A DNA stretch of 64,000 nt from Longispora albida DSM 44784 (GTDB taxonomy: Bacteria > Actinomycetota > Actinomycetes > Mycobacteriales > Micromonosporaceae): contig NZ_KB903825.1 in NCBI RefSeq assembly GCF_000379825.1, positions 418,584 to 482,583 on the forward strand. The letters are read 5' to 3'. Of the stretch, positions 11,166-19,682 are shown piece by piece; position 1 is the first letter of the stretch; every line of letters begins with the position of its first letter. The notes beneath the pieces are model-generated. The model ran no database searches. It was not told the DNA's origin and was given only the letters and a program-made list of their open reading frames with translations. The position numbers were made by a program, and so were the translations under genes.

Positions 11166-13904
11166 ATGATCAACGGTTTGGCCGGAGGATCGGGTTTCGT
11201 GGGGCGGCTGGCTGAGCTGGGCGCGCTGGAGGAGGCGTACGCCCGTTCGCTGGCCGGCGGCGCGCAGGTGGTGCTGGTGCGCGGCGAGGCGGGGATCGGG
11301 AAGACGCGGCTGGTGGCCGAGTTCGCCGACCGGCTGGGTCCTGGCGTGCGGGTGCTGACCGGGTTGTGCCCGGAGTCGGCAGGGCTGCCGCACGCGCCGT
11401 TCGTGACGGTCGCCAGGGAGCTGGTCCGTGAGCTGGGCGCCGATCACGTGGCCGCCGCGCTGCCCGGTGGCGCGCGCCGGCTGGCCCGCTGGCTGCCGGC
11501 CCTGGGCCCCGCCGACGAGGATTCCGGGCCGACCGGCCGCAGCCTGCTGTACGAGGAAGTGCTGGCGCTGCTGGAGCACGCCGCCGAGTCCGTGCCGACT
11601 GTGCTGGTCCTGGAGGATCTGCACTGGGCCGACGTGTCCACTGCCGAGCTGACCTCCTTCCTCGGCCGTAACCTCCGGCGTCCCGGGCTGCTCCTGATCG
11701 CCACCTTCCGCCCGGAGGAGGACAGCGGGATCACCGCGCTGCACAGCGGGCTGGCGCGGTCCGGTGCGGTCCGGCTCGAACTGGCCCGGTTCGACCGCGA
11801 GGAGGTGCGCCTGCTGCTGCGCGCGCTGACCGGCCGCGAACCCGACCCGGCGGCGGTGGCCCGGGTGCACCGGCGCAGCGAGGGCATCCCGCTGTTCGTC
11901 GAGGCGCTCGATCCCGACTCGGACGCCACCCCCGACTCGGCCCGTGACCTGCTGCTGGCCGGCATGACCCAGATGGGTGACCGCAGCCGGACGGTCCTGC
12001 GCGGAGCCTCGGCGCTGGGCCGGGAGGTGTCGCACCCGGTCCTGGCGCGCGTGGTCGGCCTCCCCGGCCCCGAACTCGACGAGGCACTGCGCCCGCTGCT
12101 GGACCGGCGGCTGCTGGTGGTCTCCGGTCACGGATACGCCTTCCGGCACGCCCTGATCCGCGCCGCAGCCTACGAAACCCTGTTACCTGGCGAGCGCGTC
12201 CGCCTGCACACCCGCTGCGCGGAGGCCCTGGAGGCCGAAAGCGCGCCGGCTGCCGAGCTGGCAGCGCACTGGCACGCCGCCGGTGACCGGGAGCGCACCG
12301 CCGTCGCTGGCCGGCGCGCCGCTGAGGAGGCGAGGCGGTCCTGTGCCCCTGCCGAGCGCCTCCGCGCCCTGGAGCTGGTTCTGTCCAGTGCCGAAACCAC
12401 AGATCTTCTGGAGGTACTGGAGCAGGCCGTCGACGCCTGCCAGCACGCCGGCGAGTACCCGCGCGGGGTCGAGCTGGCCACTGCCGCACTCGAACTGCTC
12501 GACCCGGCCACGGACGCTGAGCGGGTCGCGTCGATGCTGGAGATCCGGGGGCGGCTGCGGTTCCGGTCCAACGCCGACGGCGGGCCGGACCTGGCGGCGG
12601 CCGGGGAACTGCTGCCTGCCGAGGGGCTCAGCGTGGTCCGTGGCCGGGTACTGTCCACTCTCGCCAGTGCGCGGATCTTCCCCGATGGCCCGGACTCCGA
12701 GCTGCGGACGGCCGAGGAGACGATCGCGATCGGCGAGGCGACCGGGGACCTCGTGCTCCAGGCGCGCGGCCACCTCCTGCTCGCCATGTACCGGGCCCGC
12801 ACCGGATCACCCGACTGGCAGCCGCCGCTGACCGAGGCCGCCCGGCTGGCCGGGGCCTCCGGCGACCACGACCTGCTGCTGACGGTCTGCCTGTACGAAT
12901 GCGACGTGGCTGCCCGGCTCGGCGAACTCGCCAGCGCGGAGGCAGCGGCACGGCGCGGGCTGGCCGTGGCTCGCCGTTTCGGGCAGGACCGGGGCCGGGG
13001 CGCCACGCTGGAGTCCTACCTGGTCGAGACGCTCGCCGCCCAGGGCAGGTGGCCGCAGGCACGCGCCCTGATCACGGAGGCGCTGGCCGCCGAGCCGCCA
13101 CTGCTGGTCCGCTGTGTGCTCGTGGCGGCTCGCGGCTCCCTCGACACCGCCCAGGGCCTGTGGCCACAGGCGCAGGCGGCGCTGGCGGAGGTCGAGGAGA
13201 TCCGGGAGGCGAGTGGCCGCCCGGATCTCCTCGTCGACGACTGGCTCTACCTGGCGCTGCGGATGGCCGTGGAGCCCGAGTCGGGCGTACCGGCAGGCCC
13301 GGTGCTCGCCGCGCTGTACACGGCCGAGGATCTGGACCCGATCCGGATCAGCCTCGCCGACGCGGCCCGCATCGCCTCCCCCGAGGACCGGGAAGCGCTC
13401 CGGGAGCTTCTCGACCGGCAGACTCCCGGCGGTCCCGTGTCCGACGCCCACGTGGCCGAGGCCCGCGCGGCGCTGGACGACGCCGGCCCGGAGACGTGGC
13501 TGGCCGTAGCCGCGGCCTGGCGAGCCCTCGGCCAGCCGTACCCCACCGCCCGGGCGCTCACCGACGCGGGTCGCGCCGCTGCGCGTACCGGCGACCCCGA
13601 CACCGCACGCGAAGCCCTCACGGAAGCCGCGACCCTGGCCGCCGGCCTGGGCGCCGTCCCGCTGGCCGCCCGGATCGCGGACCTCCTCGAACCCCAGCCA
13701 GCGCCCCAGGCCCCGCTCGGCCTGACCGACCGCGAACGCGAGGTCCTGACCCTGGTCGCCCGGGGTCTCAGCAACCGCCAGCTCGCCCGCGAACTGGGCA
13801 TCTCCCCGAACACCGCCGGAGTACACGTCTCCCGGATCCTGGCGAAGCTGGGAGCGTCGAGCCGCACGGAGGCAGCGGCGATCGCCCACCGGGCGGGCTG
13901 GTAG
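11166..13904 (+). CDS. LAL-type LuxR regulator with ATPase domain
   Basis: This 912-residue large ATP-binding LuxR regulator has Walker A GEAGIGKTR near residue 47 and Walker B VLVLEDLHWAD near residue 150. A long helical TPR-like middle follows. The C-terminal LuxR helix-turn-helix (LTDREREVLTLVARGLSNRQ and on) occupies the last ~60 residues. Such proteins activate secondary-metabolite or sugar genes. The ATG at 11166 starts right before the conserved FVGRLAEL block; an in-frame GTG at 11127 would add 13 residues. It is divergent from the epoxide hydrolase gene and close to the PKS/NRPS pair, so either could be a target. Its stop codon abuts that of the convergent gene with no gap. Confidence 0.9.
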   Translation: MINGLAGGSGFVGRLAELGALEEAYARSLAGGAQVVLVRGEAGIGKTRLVAEFADRLGPGVRVLTGLCPESAGLPHAPFVTVARELVRELGADHVAAALPGGARRLARWLPALGPADEDSGPTGRSLLYEEVLALLEHAAESVPTVLVLEDLHWADVSTAELTSFLGRNLRRPGLLLIATFRPEEDSGITALHSGLARSGAVRLELARFDREEVRLLLRALTGREPDPAAVARVHRRSEGIPLFVEALDPDSDATPDSARDLLLAGMTQMGDRSRTVLRGASALGREVSHPVLARVVGLPGPELDEALRPLLDRRLLVVSGHGYAFRHALIRAAAYETLLPGERVRLHTRCAEALEAESAPAAELAAHWHAAGDRERTAVAGRRAAEEARRSCAPAERLRALELVLSSAETTDLLEVLEQAVDACQHAGEYPRGVELATAALELLDPATDAERVASMLEIRGRLRFRSNADGGPDLAAAGELLPAEGLSVVRGRVLSTLASARIFPDGPDSELRTAEETIAIGEATGDLVLQARGHLLLAMYRARTGSPDWQPPLTEAARLAGASGDHDLLLTVCLYECDVAARLGELASAEAAARRGLAVARRFGQDRGRGATLESYLVETLAAQGRWPQARALITEALAAEPPLLVRCVLVAARGSLDTAQGLWPQAQAALAEVEEIREASGRPDLLVDDWLYLALRMAVEPESGVPAGPVLAALYTAEDLDPIRISLADAARIASPEDREALRELLDRQTPGGPVSDAHVAEARAALDDAGPETWLAVAAAWRALGQPYPTARALTDAGRAAARTGDPDTAREALTEAATLAAGLGAVPLAARIADLLEPQPAPQAPLGLTDREREVLTLVARGLSNRQLARELGISPNTAGVHVSRILAKLGASSRTEAAAIAHRAGW

Positions 13905-15077
13905 CTACTGGGGGGCCACCGGCTGGCGCACGATGGTCTTCATCTTCGCGGGCTCGACGCGGCGCGGGTCGCTCAGGTAGATCTCGTGGTGGAGGCCGGC
14001 CGGGACGAGCCCGTGCGCGGGGAGGTAGTCCTGGTGCAGGCGTTCGAGGAGCGGGGCCTCGTCGTCGTACGAGCCGATGTGGAGGACCTGGGCACAGGTG
14101 CCCTCGGTGAGTTCCCTGCGGTGTACCAGGCCGATCGACGGCAGCTTCTTCTTCGCGGCGGCGGTGGCCTTCGCGGCCTCGATCATCTCCTCGGTGATCC
14201 AGCCGGGCTGGTGGATCAGCATCGTCCACTTCCAGCTGCCCTTGGCCCGGGACGTGAACACTGACATGTCGTCGGCCCACCACAGTCCTTCGAGTGGCCC
14301 GGCGACCAGGTCGCGGCCCAGGTCGCTGCGGCTGGCGAACTTGATCGCGTACGCCACGGCGTAGAGCGCCTCCACTGCGTGCCTGTACTCCCCGGCGGTG
14401 TTCGGATCTCCGCTGCCGTCGACGGCGATGTACTGCGTGACGGGCACCTCGACCAGGCCCCAGTCGGTGTTCTTGGGCGCGTAGAGCGCTTTCTGGTCTC
14501 GCTTGACGTCGTACGGGGACATCGGATTCGCTCCCGGTTCGGCTCGGAGGGTGGCTCGGTAGGTGTCGAGCCAGCGTCGCTCGGCGTCGAGCTGGCTGAG
14601 GCTGTAGTCGAAGATGGCCTGGACGAAGGCCGGCGCGCCTGGCTGGACGGCAGCGCGGACAGCTGCGGCCCGCTCGGCGAGCAGTGCTGCCCGGCGGTCC
14701 AGCGCCTCCGCGACCTCGGCAGAGTCGAGTACTGGCTGGTTGGCGAGGCCGACGAGCAGTTGCGGGAAGAGCGGGTGCGGCTCGGCGAGCGCCGTCCGGG
14801 TGGCTTCGGCGAGCGCTGCCAGGCCGGCGGGCGCCGGCGCGTACACCTTCCGGGGTTTGCCCCTGCCGGGCTTCGGGCCTGGCGCGTGGGGCACCTCGGT
14901 GACGAAGCCGTACTTCTCCAGCCGGCCGATCAGGTAGTAGATCGAGCTGAACCCGATCTCGGTCCACTCCCGCATGCCCCGGGCGGCGATGACCTCTTCC
15001 AGCTCGTAACCGTGCCGGGGCCGCTCGGCGAGGAGGCCCAGCAGCAGGGCCTCGGCGGGCGTCAGTGTCGCTCTCAC
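13905..15077 (-). CDS. PadR-type regulator fused to GyrI-like domain
   Basis: This 390-residue protein is one reading frame joining two parts. Residues 1-~180 are a PadR winged helix (LLLGLLAERPRHGYELEE, then GFSSIYYLIGRLEKYG) with a helical dimerisation arm. Residues ~183-390 are a GyrI-like small-molecule-binding domain (QYIAVDGSGDPN, WKWTMLIHQP, HEIYLSDPRR). The fusion suggests a one-component sensor in which ligand binding releases DNA. An internal Met183 has GGGAG seven bases upstream, so a free GyrI-like product is conceivable. A perfect palindrome lies 4 bp upstream of the start, arguing for autoregulation. It is divergent from a FadR-type regulator. Confidence 0.85.
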   Translation of the reverse strand: MRATLTPAEALLLGLLAERPRHGYELEEVIAARGMREWTEIGFSSIYYLIGRLEKYGFVTEVPHAPGPKPGRGKPRKVYAPAPAGLAALAEATRTALAEPHPLFPQLLVGLANQPVLDSAEVAEALDRRAALLAERAAAVRAAVQPGAPAFVQAIFDYSLSQLDAERRWLDTYRATLRAEPGANPMSPYDVKRDQKALYAPKNTDWGLVEVPVTQYIAVDGSGDPNTAGEYRHAVEALYAVAYAIKFASRSDLGRDLVAGPLEGLWWADDMSVFTSRAKGSWKWTMLIHQPGWITEEMIEAAKATAAAKKKLPSIGLVHRRELTEGTCAQVLHIGSYDDEAPLLERLHQDYLPAHGLVPAGLHHEIYLSDPRRVEPAKMKTIVRQPVAPQ

Positions 15078-15080
15078 GGC

Positions 15081-15102
15081 ATTACTCTAGCACTAGAGTA
15101 AT
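15081..15102. promoter_or_regulatory. Probable PadR-family operator palindrome
   Basis: Perfect 10-bp arms ATTACTCTAG and CTAGAGTAAT are separated by CA. The site ends 4 bp from the start of the PadR-GyrI gene, where a bound repressor would block transcription. It is AT-rich against a GC-rich background. Confidence 0.75.
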
Positions 15103-15122
15103 CGACGTCCTGGCATGCCAGA

Positions 15123-15145
15123 ACTGGTCTGACCACTTGACCAGT
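15123..15145. promoter_or_regulatory. Probable FadR-type GntR operator
   Basis: The site contains the perfect odd palindrome TGGTCTGACCA (15125-15135), matching the TGGT-N3-ACCA pattern bound by FadR-subfamily GntR proteins. Wider arms ACTGGTC (15123-15129) and GACCAGT (15139-15145) are also perfectly inverted. It lies ~30 bp upstream of a FadR-type regulator start, so autoregulation is likely. A further palindrome, CTGGCATGCCAG, is at 15110-15121. Confidence 0.7.
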
Positions 15146-15173
15146 GCGGGCCGGCTGTCCCAGGCTCTCCACT

Positions 15174-15890
15174 ATGGAGCTGAACCCGGTGGCCAGGCGT
15201 TCCGTGCGGGACGACGTGTTCGAGCAGCTCGTCCGCAACATCGTCAGCGGCGAGGCCGGCGACAGCCTGCTCAGCGAGCGGCAGCTGGCCGAGGCGCTGG
15301 GCGTGTCACGGCCGGTCGTACGGGAGGCCCTGCAGCGGCTGGCGCACGCCGGGCTGATCGAGGTGCGGCAGGGCGGCGCGACCACGGTCCGGGACTTCCG
15401 GCGGGACGCGGGGCTCGGGGTGCTCGCGCACCTCCTGGTACACGATGGGCAATTGGACCCCTCCGTGGCCCGCAGCGTGATCGAGGCGCGGCTGGCGGTG
15501 GGGCCGCAGATCGCCGGGCTGGCAGCTGGCCGGGCCGAGCCTGAGCACATCGGCGCGCTGGACGCGATGGCCGGTGAGCTGGCGGCGGAGCCGGACCCGG
15601 TCGCCGCGCAGCGCCTCGCGCTGGAGTTCTGGGACGAGCTGGTGACGGCGGCCGGTTCGATCGTGTTCCGCCTGATGTTCAACAACCTGCGCGCCGCCTA
15701 CGAGCCGCTGCTGGAGGTCCTGGCCTCCGTCCCCGGCAACGAAACGGGCCGCGACTACCGCTCCGTTGTGGAGGCTGTCCGCAGCGGTGACAGCGGCTCC
15801 GCGATCGCGGCTGCGCACGAGCTTCTGCTGCCCACGACGAACGCGCTTCTCGACGTGCTCGGCCGATGGGAGAACCAGCAGCCTGACTGA
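15174..15890 (+). CDS. FadR-subfamily GntR transcriptional regulator
   Basis: This 238-residue regulator has an N-terminal winged helix (LLSERQLAEALGVSRPVVRE, residues ~30-50) and an all-helical FCD-type effector domain. The ATG at 15174 gives the normal family start; an in-frame GTG at 15144 would run through the operator. FadR-type proteins sense organic acids or acyl-CoAs. The original target may have been the fatty-acid hydroxylase whose remnant sits directly downstream. No intact metabolic gene follows it on this strand. Confidence 0.9.
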   Translation: MELNPVARRSVRDDVFEQLVRNIVSGEAGDSLLSERQLAEALGVSRPVVREALQRLAHAGLIEVRQGGATTVRDFRRDAGLGVLAHLLVHDGQLDPSVARSVIEARLAVGPQIAGLAAGRAEPEHIGALDAMAGELAAEPDPVAAQRLALEFWDELVTAAGSIVFRLMFNNLRAAYEPLLEVLASVPGNETGRDYRSVVEAVRSGDSGSAIAAAHELLLPTTNALLDVLGRWENQQPD

Positions 15891-15908
15891 TGGGAGGAAA
15901 GGCCGTGA

Positions 15909-16070
15909 GCCGCGTTCCGTGCCGTGTGGCGCAATCACCGGCTGCATCACTACCGCAACGAGCACTACTGGTTCACGGTGACCACGAGCGGGACGGCGGA
16001 CCGGGTGCTGGGCGCGTATCCGGACCAGCAGAGTGTGAGCGCTTCGCCCACGGCGAAGAACCTGCACGGG
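15909..16070 (+). pseudogene. C-terminal remnant of fatty-acid hydroxylase
   Basis: An open frame with no start codon of its own (a stop codon lies at 15906-15908) encodes only the end of a sterol desaturase/fatty-acid hydroxylase: the histidine cluster WRNHRLHHYRNEHYW, then TSGTADRVLGAYPD and a final AKNLHG. The family needs several upstream His boxes and membrane helices, all missing here. The frame then runs on without recognisable homology into the 3' end of the convergent EF-hand gene. I read it as a deletion relic starting at the end of the FadR-type gene. Confidence 0.7.
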
Positions 16071-16123
16071 CCTGGCCGCCAGCGTTCGCCGGGCGGCCAG
16101 GTACCCATGCGGGCGGGTGGCGG

Positions 16124-16669
16124 TCAGGACAGGCGGCCGTAGATGTGGTTGCCGGGGCGGTCCGGGTCGGAGCTGGTGTAGAAGTCGCGCAGCGCCGCCG
16201 CCAGCTCGGCCCGGCTCAGCTCGCCGTCACCGTTGACGTCCAGCAGCTCGAAGATCGCGTCGGCGTCGGCGGGCGACGTGCCGTACGCCTGCTGGAAGAG
16301 CCGCCACTCGCCCAGCGTCACCACGCCGTCGCCATCGGAGTCGGCCAGGTCGAGCACCGGATCGACGGCAGCCTGGAAGTGCGTGTCGTACCCGGATTCC
16401 AGGGCCAGCACCGTTCGCATCCCCGCGACGAACTCCTCGGCGGTGACCCGGCCGTCGCCGTCGGTGTCCATCCCGGCGGCGATGGCTGCCCACAGGTTCT
16501 GGAAGGCGTCGAGCACCCGGCCAGCCCCGGGCGAGCCCTCCGGATGGCCGTAGCTGTCCGCGACCAGGCGGCCGAGGGTCCGTGCGTCCGACTCGTCGGC
16601 GAATCCGTCCCGGTTGGCGTCGAGCTGGGCGAAGGACAGGGCCCACTTGCGTTCGAGCAGGTCGGTCAT
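16124..16669 (-). CDS. Calerythrin-like EF-hand calcium-binding protein
   Basis: This 181-residue protein has four EF-hand loops: DANRDGFADESD, DTDGDGRVTAEE, DSDGDGVVTLGE and DVNGDGELSRAE. Spacing and length match the actinobacterial calerythrin/sarcoplasmic calcium-binding family. There is no signal peptide, so it is probably a cytoplasmic calcium buffer or sensor. The ATG at 16669 is preceded by GGAG seven bases upstream and gives the usual MTDLLERK start. It is divergent from the GNAT-E1 gene, sharing an AT-rich control region. Confidence 0.9.
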   Translation of the reverse strand: MTDLLERKWALSFAQLDANRDGFADESDARTLGRLVADSYGHPEGSPGAGRVLDAFQNLWAAIAAGMDTDGDGRVTAEEFVAGMRTVLALESGYDTHFQAAVDPVLDLADSDGDGVVTLGEWRLFQQAYGTSPADADAIFELLDVNGDGELSRAELAAALRDFYTSSDPDRPGNHIYGRLS

Positions 16670-16753
16670 GGCGATTCTCCAATGTGAGGAACATATTTCG
16701 CTTTGGTGATGAAATGCCACATAACATCACTTTTGTCACACATAATATGTTTC
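16670..16753. promoter_or_regulatory. AT-rich divergent promoter region
   Basis: This 84-bp stretch is strikingly AT-rich for the window (GAACATATTTCG, CATAATATG). It separates the EF-hand gene from the divergent GNAT-E1 gene. The hexamers CATAAT (16741-16746) and TAATAT (16743-16748) lie 5-8 bases before the GTG at 16754, with no Shine-Dalgarno sequence, as expected for a leaderless transcript. I found no good -35 for either. Confidence 0.55.
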
Positions 16754-18628
16754 GTGATTATCGACTTGCTGACGGGTGGCAGAGGGCTGACCTTCGCCAC
16801 CGGACCCTGGCTGATCGAGGCCTTCCGGGCGCCGCAGGACGGCAGCGCCGTGGCCCAGATCCGGCAGCTCCGGGCCAGGATCCTGTACGACAGGGGCCGC
16901 AGGCCAGCCTTCCGGCACGCCGACGGCCACCACGCAGACCCCCAGGACCTGGACAGCGGCGCCTGGCACTTCCTGGCCCGCCGCGAACCGGACGGCCCGC
17001 CGCTCGGCTACGTCCGGCTGGCCACACCCGAGAGCACCGCGCGCTTCCAGTCCCGCGAGTACGCGGGCGACGCGGCGTACGAGGACCTGCTGGCGGCCTG
17101 CGGGCTGGCCCCCGAACTGGTCTTCGAGCACAGCAGGCTCGTCGTGGAGCACCGGGCCCGCAAGCTCGGGCTGGGTATCCAGCTCAACGCGGTGGCGATC
17201 GGCGCGGCACACGCACTGGGCGCGGTGGCGATGACCGGTACCTCAGGGACGAAGGACGGGCAGGACCAGTTCCACGAGCGCTTCGGGTTCCGGGCGGTGC
17301 CGGGTACGCGGCGGTACGTCGACCAGTACACCGAGGACGTGGTCCTGATGATGAAGCGGACGGCCGACGGGGCCGGCCAGTACACGGAGCTGGTGGCCGG
17401 CCTGGCTGCCGCGTTCGCCGCCGCGCAGGGCACAGCCGGCCCGGCCGCGCCAGGCCAGCACTCCCCCGCCCCGCGGCAGGCGGCTCCCGGGCTCCCCGCA
17501 GCGCTCGCCGGCCGCGAGCCGGACCGCGACTCGTGGCGGCCGGTGCTACTCAGCCCCGCCGACCCGGACGGCCGCGCCGCCCTGGGCGCGCTGCTGGCCT
17601 CCGGGGCGGTGCGCGAGGTCTGCGACACGATCGAGGAACAGATCACCGAGCTGATCAGCAGCCGGGAACCCGGTGCGGCCCCGGACGCGGCCCGGCGGGC
17701 CGAGCAGCTGGCCGGCCTCGAACCCTGGGAGTACGGGACGTGGGTGCACTACCCGTGGTCGGGCCGCCTGGTCCACGTGCTGCCCCGGGAGGAGTACCGC
17801 CTGGTCCGCACCGACCGGAACCGGGGGAAGATCGAGCGGCCCGCCCAGCGGCGGCTGCTCGGCCGGGCGATCGGCGTGGCTGGCCTCTCGGTCGGCAACA
17901 GCGCAGCCGTCACGCTCGCGCTGGAGGGGGTCGGCGGCCGGTACCGGCTGGCCGACTTCGACCACTTCGGACTGTCCAACCTGAACCGGCTCCGGGCCGG
18001 GGTACACGACCTCGGCGTGAACAAGGCCGTGCTCACCGCCCGGCAGCTGGCCGAGATCGATCCGTACCTCGACATCGAGATCTTCCCCGGCGGCCTGGAC
18101 GAGGACAACCTCGCGGGCTTCCTGGACGGGCTGGACCTGCTGGTCGAGGAGTGCGACAGCCCGTACGTGAAGGTGGCCGCCCGCGAACGGGCCAGACAGC
18201 TGCGGATACCTGTCGTGATGGACTGCAACGACCGGGGCATGCTCGACGTCGAGCGGTTCGACCTGGAACCGGCCAGGCCGCTGCTGCACGGCCGCATCCG
18301 GGTCACCTCGCAGGAAGCCGCAGGCCTCGGCCCGGCCGGGCGGATCGCGCTGATCCTGGACATGGTCGACACCCGGCGGATCAGCCCGCAGCTGAGGGCT
18401 TCCGTCGCCGAACTCGGCCGGACGCTGAGCAGCTGGCCGCAGCTCGCCTCGGGTGTCGCGCTCGGCGGCGCGCTGGTCACCGACGCGGCACGGCGCATCC
18501 TGCTCGGCGAGGACTGCCCGTCCGGCCGCTACTACGCCGACCTGGCCGAGCTGGTCGCGGCCGGGCGCGACACGTCAGGGATGCCTGCTGGCTCCGGCTT
18601 CCTTCCTGAGTGCGGGGCGATCGCATGA
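16754..18628 (+). CDS. GNAT-like domain fused to E1/ThiF-like adenylating domain (MoeY/Rv1355c-like)
   Basis: This 624-residue fusion resembles the Rv1355c/MoeY group but lacks the C-terminal nitroreductase-like part. Residues ~1-215 are an N-acyltransferase of the FeeM/autoinducer-synthase type (FEHSRLVVEHRARKLGLGIQ; FHERFGFRAVPG). A variable Ala/Pro stretch follows. Residues ~370-624 are an E1-like nucleotide-binding domain: GLSVGNSAAV, LADFDHFGLSNLNR, NKAVLTARQ, and Cys in LLVEECDSPYVK. E1-like domains adenylate a carboxylate, classically of a small carrier protein or peptide. The GTG at 16754 is chosen because upstream codons have AT-rich, non-coding composition. It is coupled (ATGA) to a KAS III gene. 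The reaction is unknown; acyl transfer plus carboxylate activation is inferred. Confidence 0.8.
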   Translation: MIIDLLTGGRGLTFATGPWLIEAFRAPQDGSAVAQIRQLRARILYDRGRRPAFRHADGHHADPQDLDSGAWHFLARREPDGPPLGYVRLATPESTARFQSREYAGDAAYEDLLAACGLAPELVFEHSRLVVEHRARKLGLGIQLNAVAIGAAHALGAVAMTGTSGTKDGQDQFHERFGFRAVPGTRRYVDQYTEDVVLMMKRTADGAGQYTELVAGLAAAFAAAQGTAGPAAPGQHSPAPRQAAPGLPAALAGREPDRDSWRPVLLSPADPDGRAALGALLASGAVREVCDTIEEQITELISSREPGAAPDAARRAEQLAGLEPWEYGTWVHYPWSGRLVHVLPREEYRLVRTDRNRGKIERPAQRRLLGRAIGVAGLSVGNSAAVTLALEGVGGRYRLADFDHFGLSNLNRLRAGVHDLGVNKAVLTARQLAEIDPYLDIEIFPGGLDEDNLAGFLDGLDLLVEECDSPYVKVAARERARQLRIPVVMDCNDRGMLDVERFDLEPARPLLHGRIRVTSQEAAGLGPAGRIALILDMVDTRRISPQLRASVAELGRTLSSWPQLASGVALGGALVTDAARRILLGEDCPSGRYYADLAELVAAGRDTSGMPAGSGFLPECGAIA

Positions 18629-19632
18629 CGGGCAACGGCCTGCCGGTACCAGTCGGGATTCTCGGTACCGGCGTCCATCTCCCGCCCCGCGTGGTCACCA
18701 ACCGGGAGCTGACCGAGAGCCTGGACACCACTGAGGAGTGGATCGTCTCCCGGACCGGCATCCGGGAGCGCCGCTGGCTGGCACCCGAGCTGTCCTGCTC
18801 GGACATGTGCGTGCCAGCGGCCGAAGCAGCGCTCGCCGCAGCGGGCCGGTCCGCGCTGGACGTGGACGCGATCATCGTCTCCAGCTACACCTACGACCAG
18901 CCCCTGCCCTCCACCGCGCTGATCGTCAAGGACCGGCTCGGCGCCGCTCGCGCCCTGCCACTGGACCTGGCCCAGGCGGCCTGCGCCGGCGGCGTCCAGG
19001 CCGTGCTGCTCGCCGCGCACCTGCTCCAGAACCCGGCCACCCGTACGGTGCTGGTCGTCGCCGCCGACTGCGCTTCCCGGGTCACCAGCCCCGCCGACCG
19101 CACGACCCGGGTGTTCTTCGGCGACGCCGCCGGTGCCCTCGTGCTCGGCCGGGCCGCCGGCGGCGGGCTGCTGGCCTACCACCACGGCTCGCAGCTGTCG
19201 TACGACGTGGAGATCGCGGCCGGCGGTTCCCGGCTGCCTGCCAGCGCCGAGACGGTGGCCGCCGGGCGGCATCACGTGCGGATGGACGGCCGGGCCGTCT
19301 GGAAGTCGGCGACCGTGAACCTGCCGGACAGCATCGCCTCGGCCGCCCGGCTGGCGGGCCTCGCCCCGCAGGAGATCGACCACTACTTCCTGCACCAGGC
19401 GAACCTGAACATCCTGTCGGAGGCGCTGGCCGCCCTCGGCGTACCGGCGGAGCGGGCACCGATCACCCTCGACCGGCTCGGCAACACGGGCGGCGCCGGC
19501 ATGCTCACCGCGCTGCACGAGGTCACGGCGGCCGGGAGGCTGAGCCCCGGGCAGACGTACGCGATGGCGGCGATCGGGGCCGGCTTCCAGTGGGGCACGC
19601 TGGTGTTCCGGCACGGGGTCGGCACGGGGTAG
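18625..19632 (+). CDS. KAS III/FabH-like beta-ketoacyl synthase
   Basis: This 335-residue thiolase-fold condensing enzyme has a complete KAS III triad: Cys in QAACAGGV, His in FLHQANLN, and Asn in RLGNTGGAG. The N-terminus GTGVHLPPRVVTN and TGIRERRW are also typical. It starts within the stop of the GNAT-E1 gene (ATGA), so the two are made together. No other fatty-acid synthase gene is near, so housekeeping FabH is unlikely. A role condensing or transferring an acyl group onto a product of its neighbour is the natural reading (inference). Confidence 0.9.
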   Translation: MTGNGLPVPVGILGTGVHLPPRVVTNRELTESLDTTEEWIVSRTGIRERRWLAPELSCSDMCVPAAEAALAAAGRSALDVDAIIVSSYTYDQPLPSTALIVKDRLGAARALPLDLAQAACAGGVQAVLLAAHLLQNPATRTVLVVAADCASRVTSPADRTTRVFFGDAAGALVLGRAAGGGLLAYHHGSQLSYDVEIAAGGSRLPASAETVAAGRHHVRMDGRAVWKSATVNLPDSIASAARLAGLAPQEIDHYFLHQANLNILSEALAALGVPAERAPITLDRLGNTGGAGMLTALHEVTAAGRLSPGQTYAMAAIGAGFQWGTLVFRHGVGTG

Positions 19633-19682
19633 CCGGGCGGGTGCCGTGACCGCCGGAATGGCGTGATCCCCTGCGTACCCGG

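Noticed and set aside
15890-16687. 265-codon plus-strand frame over the EF-hand gene
   Set aside because: The opposite strand encodes four intact EF-hands; this frame has no recognisable domain.
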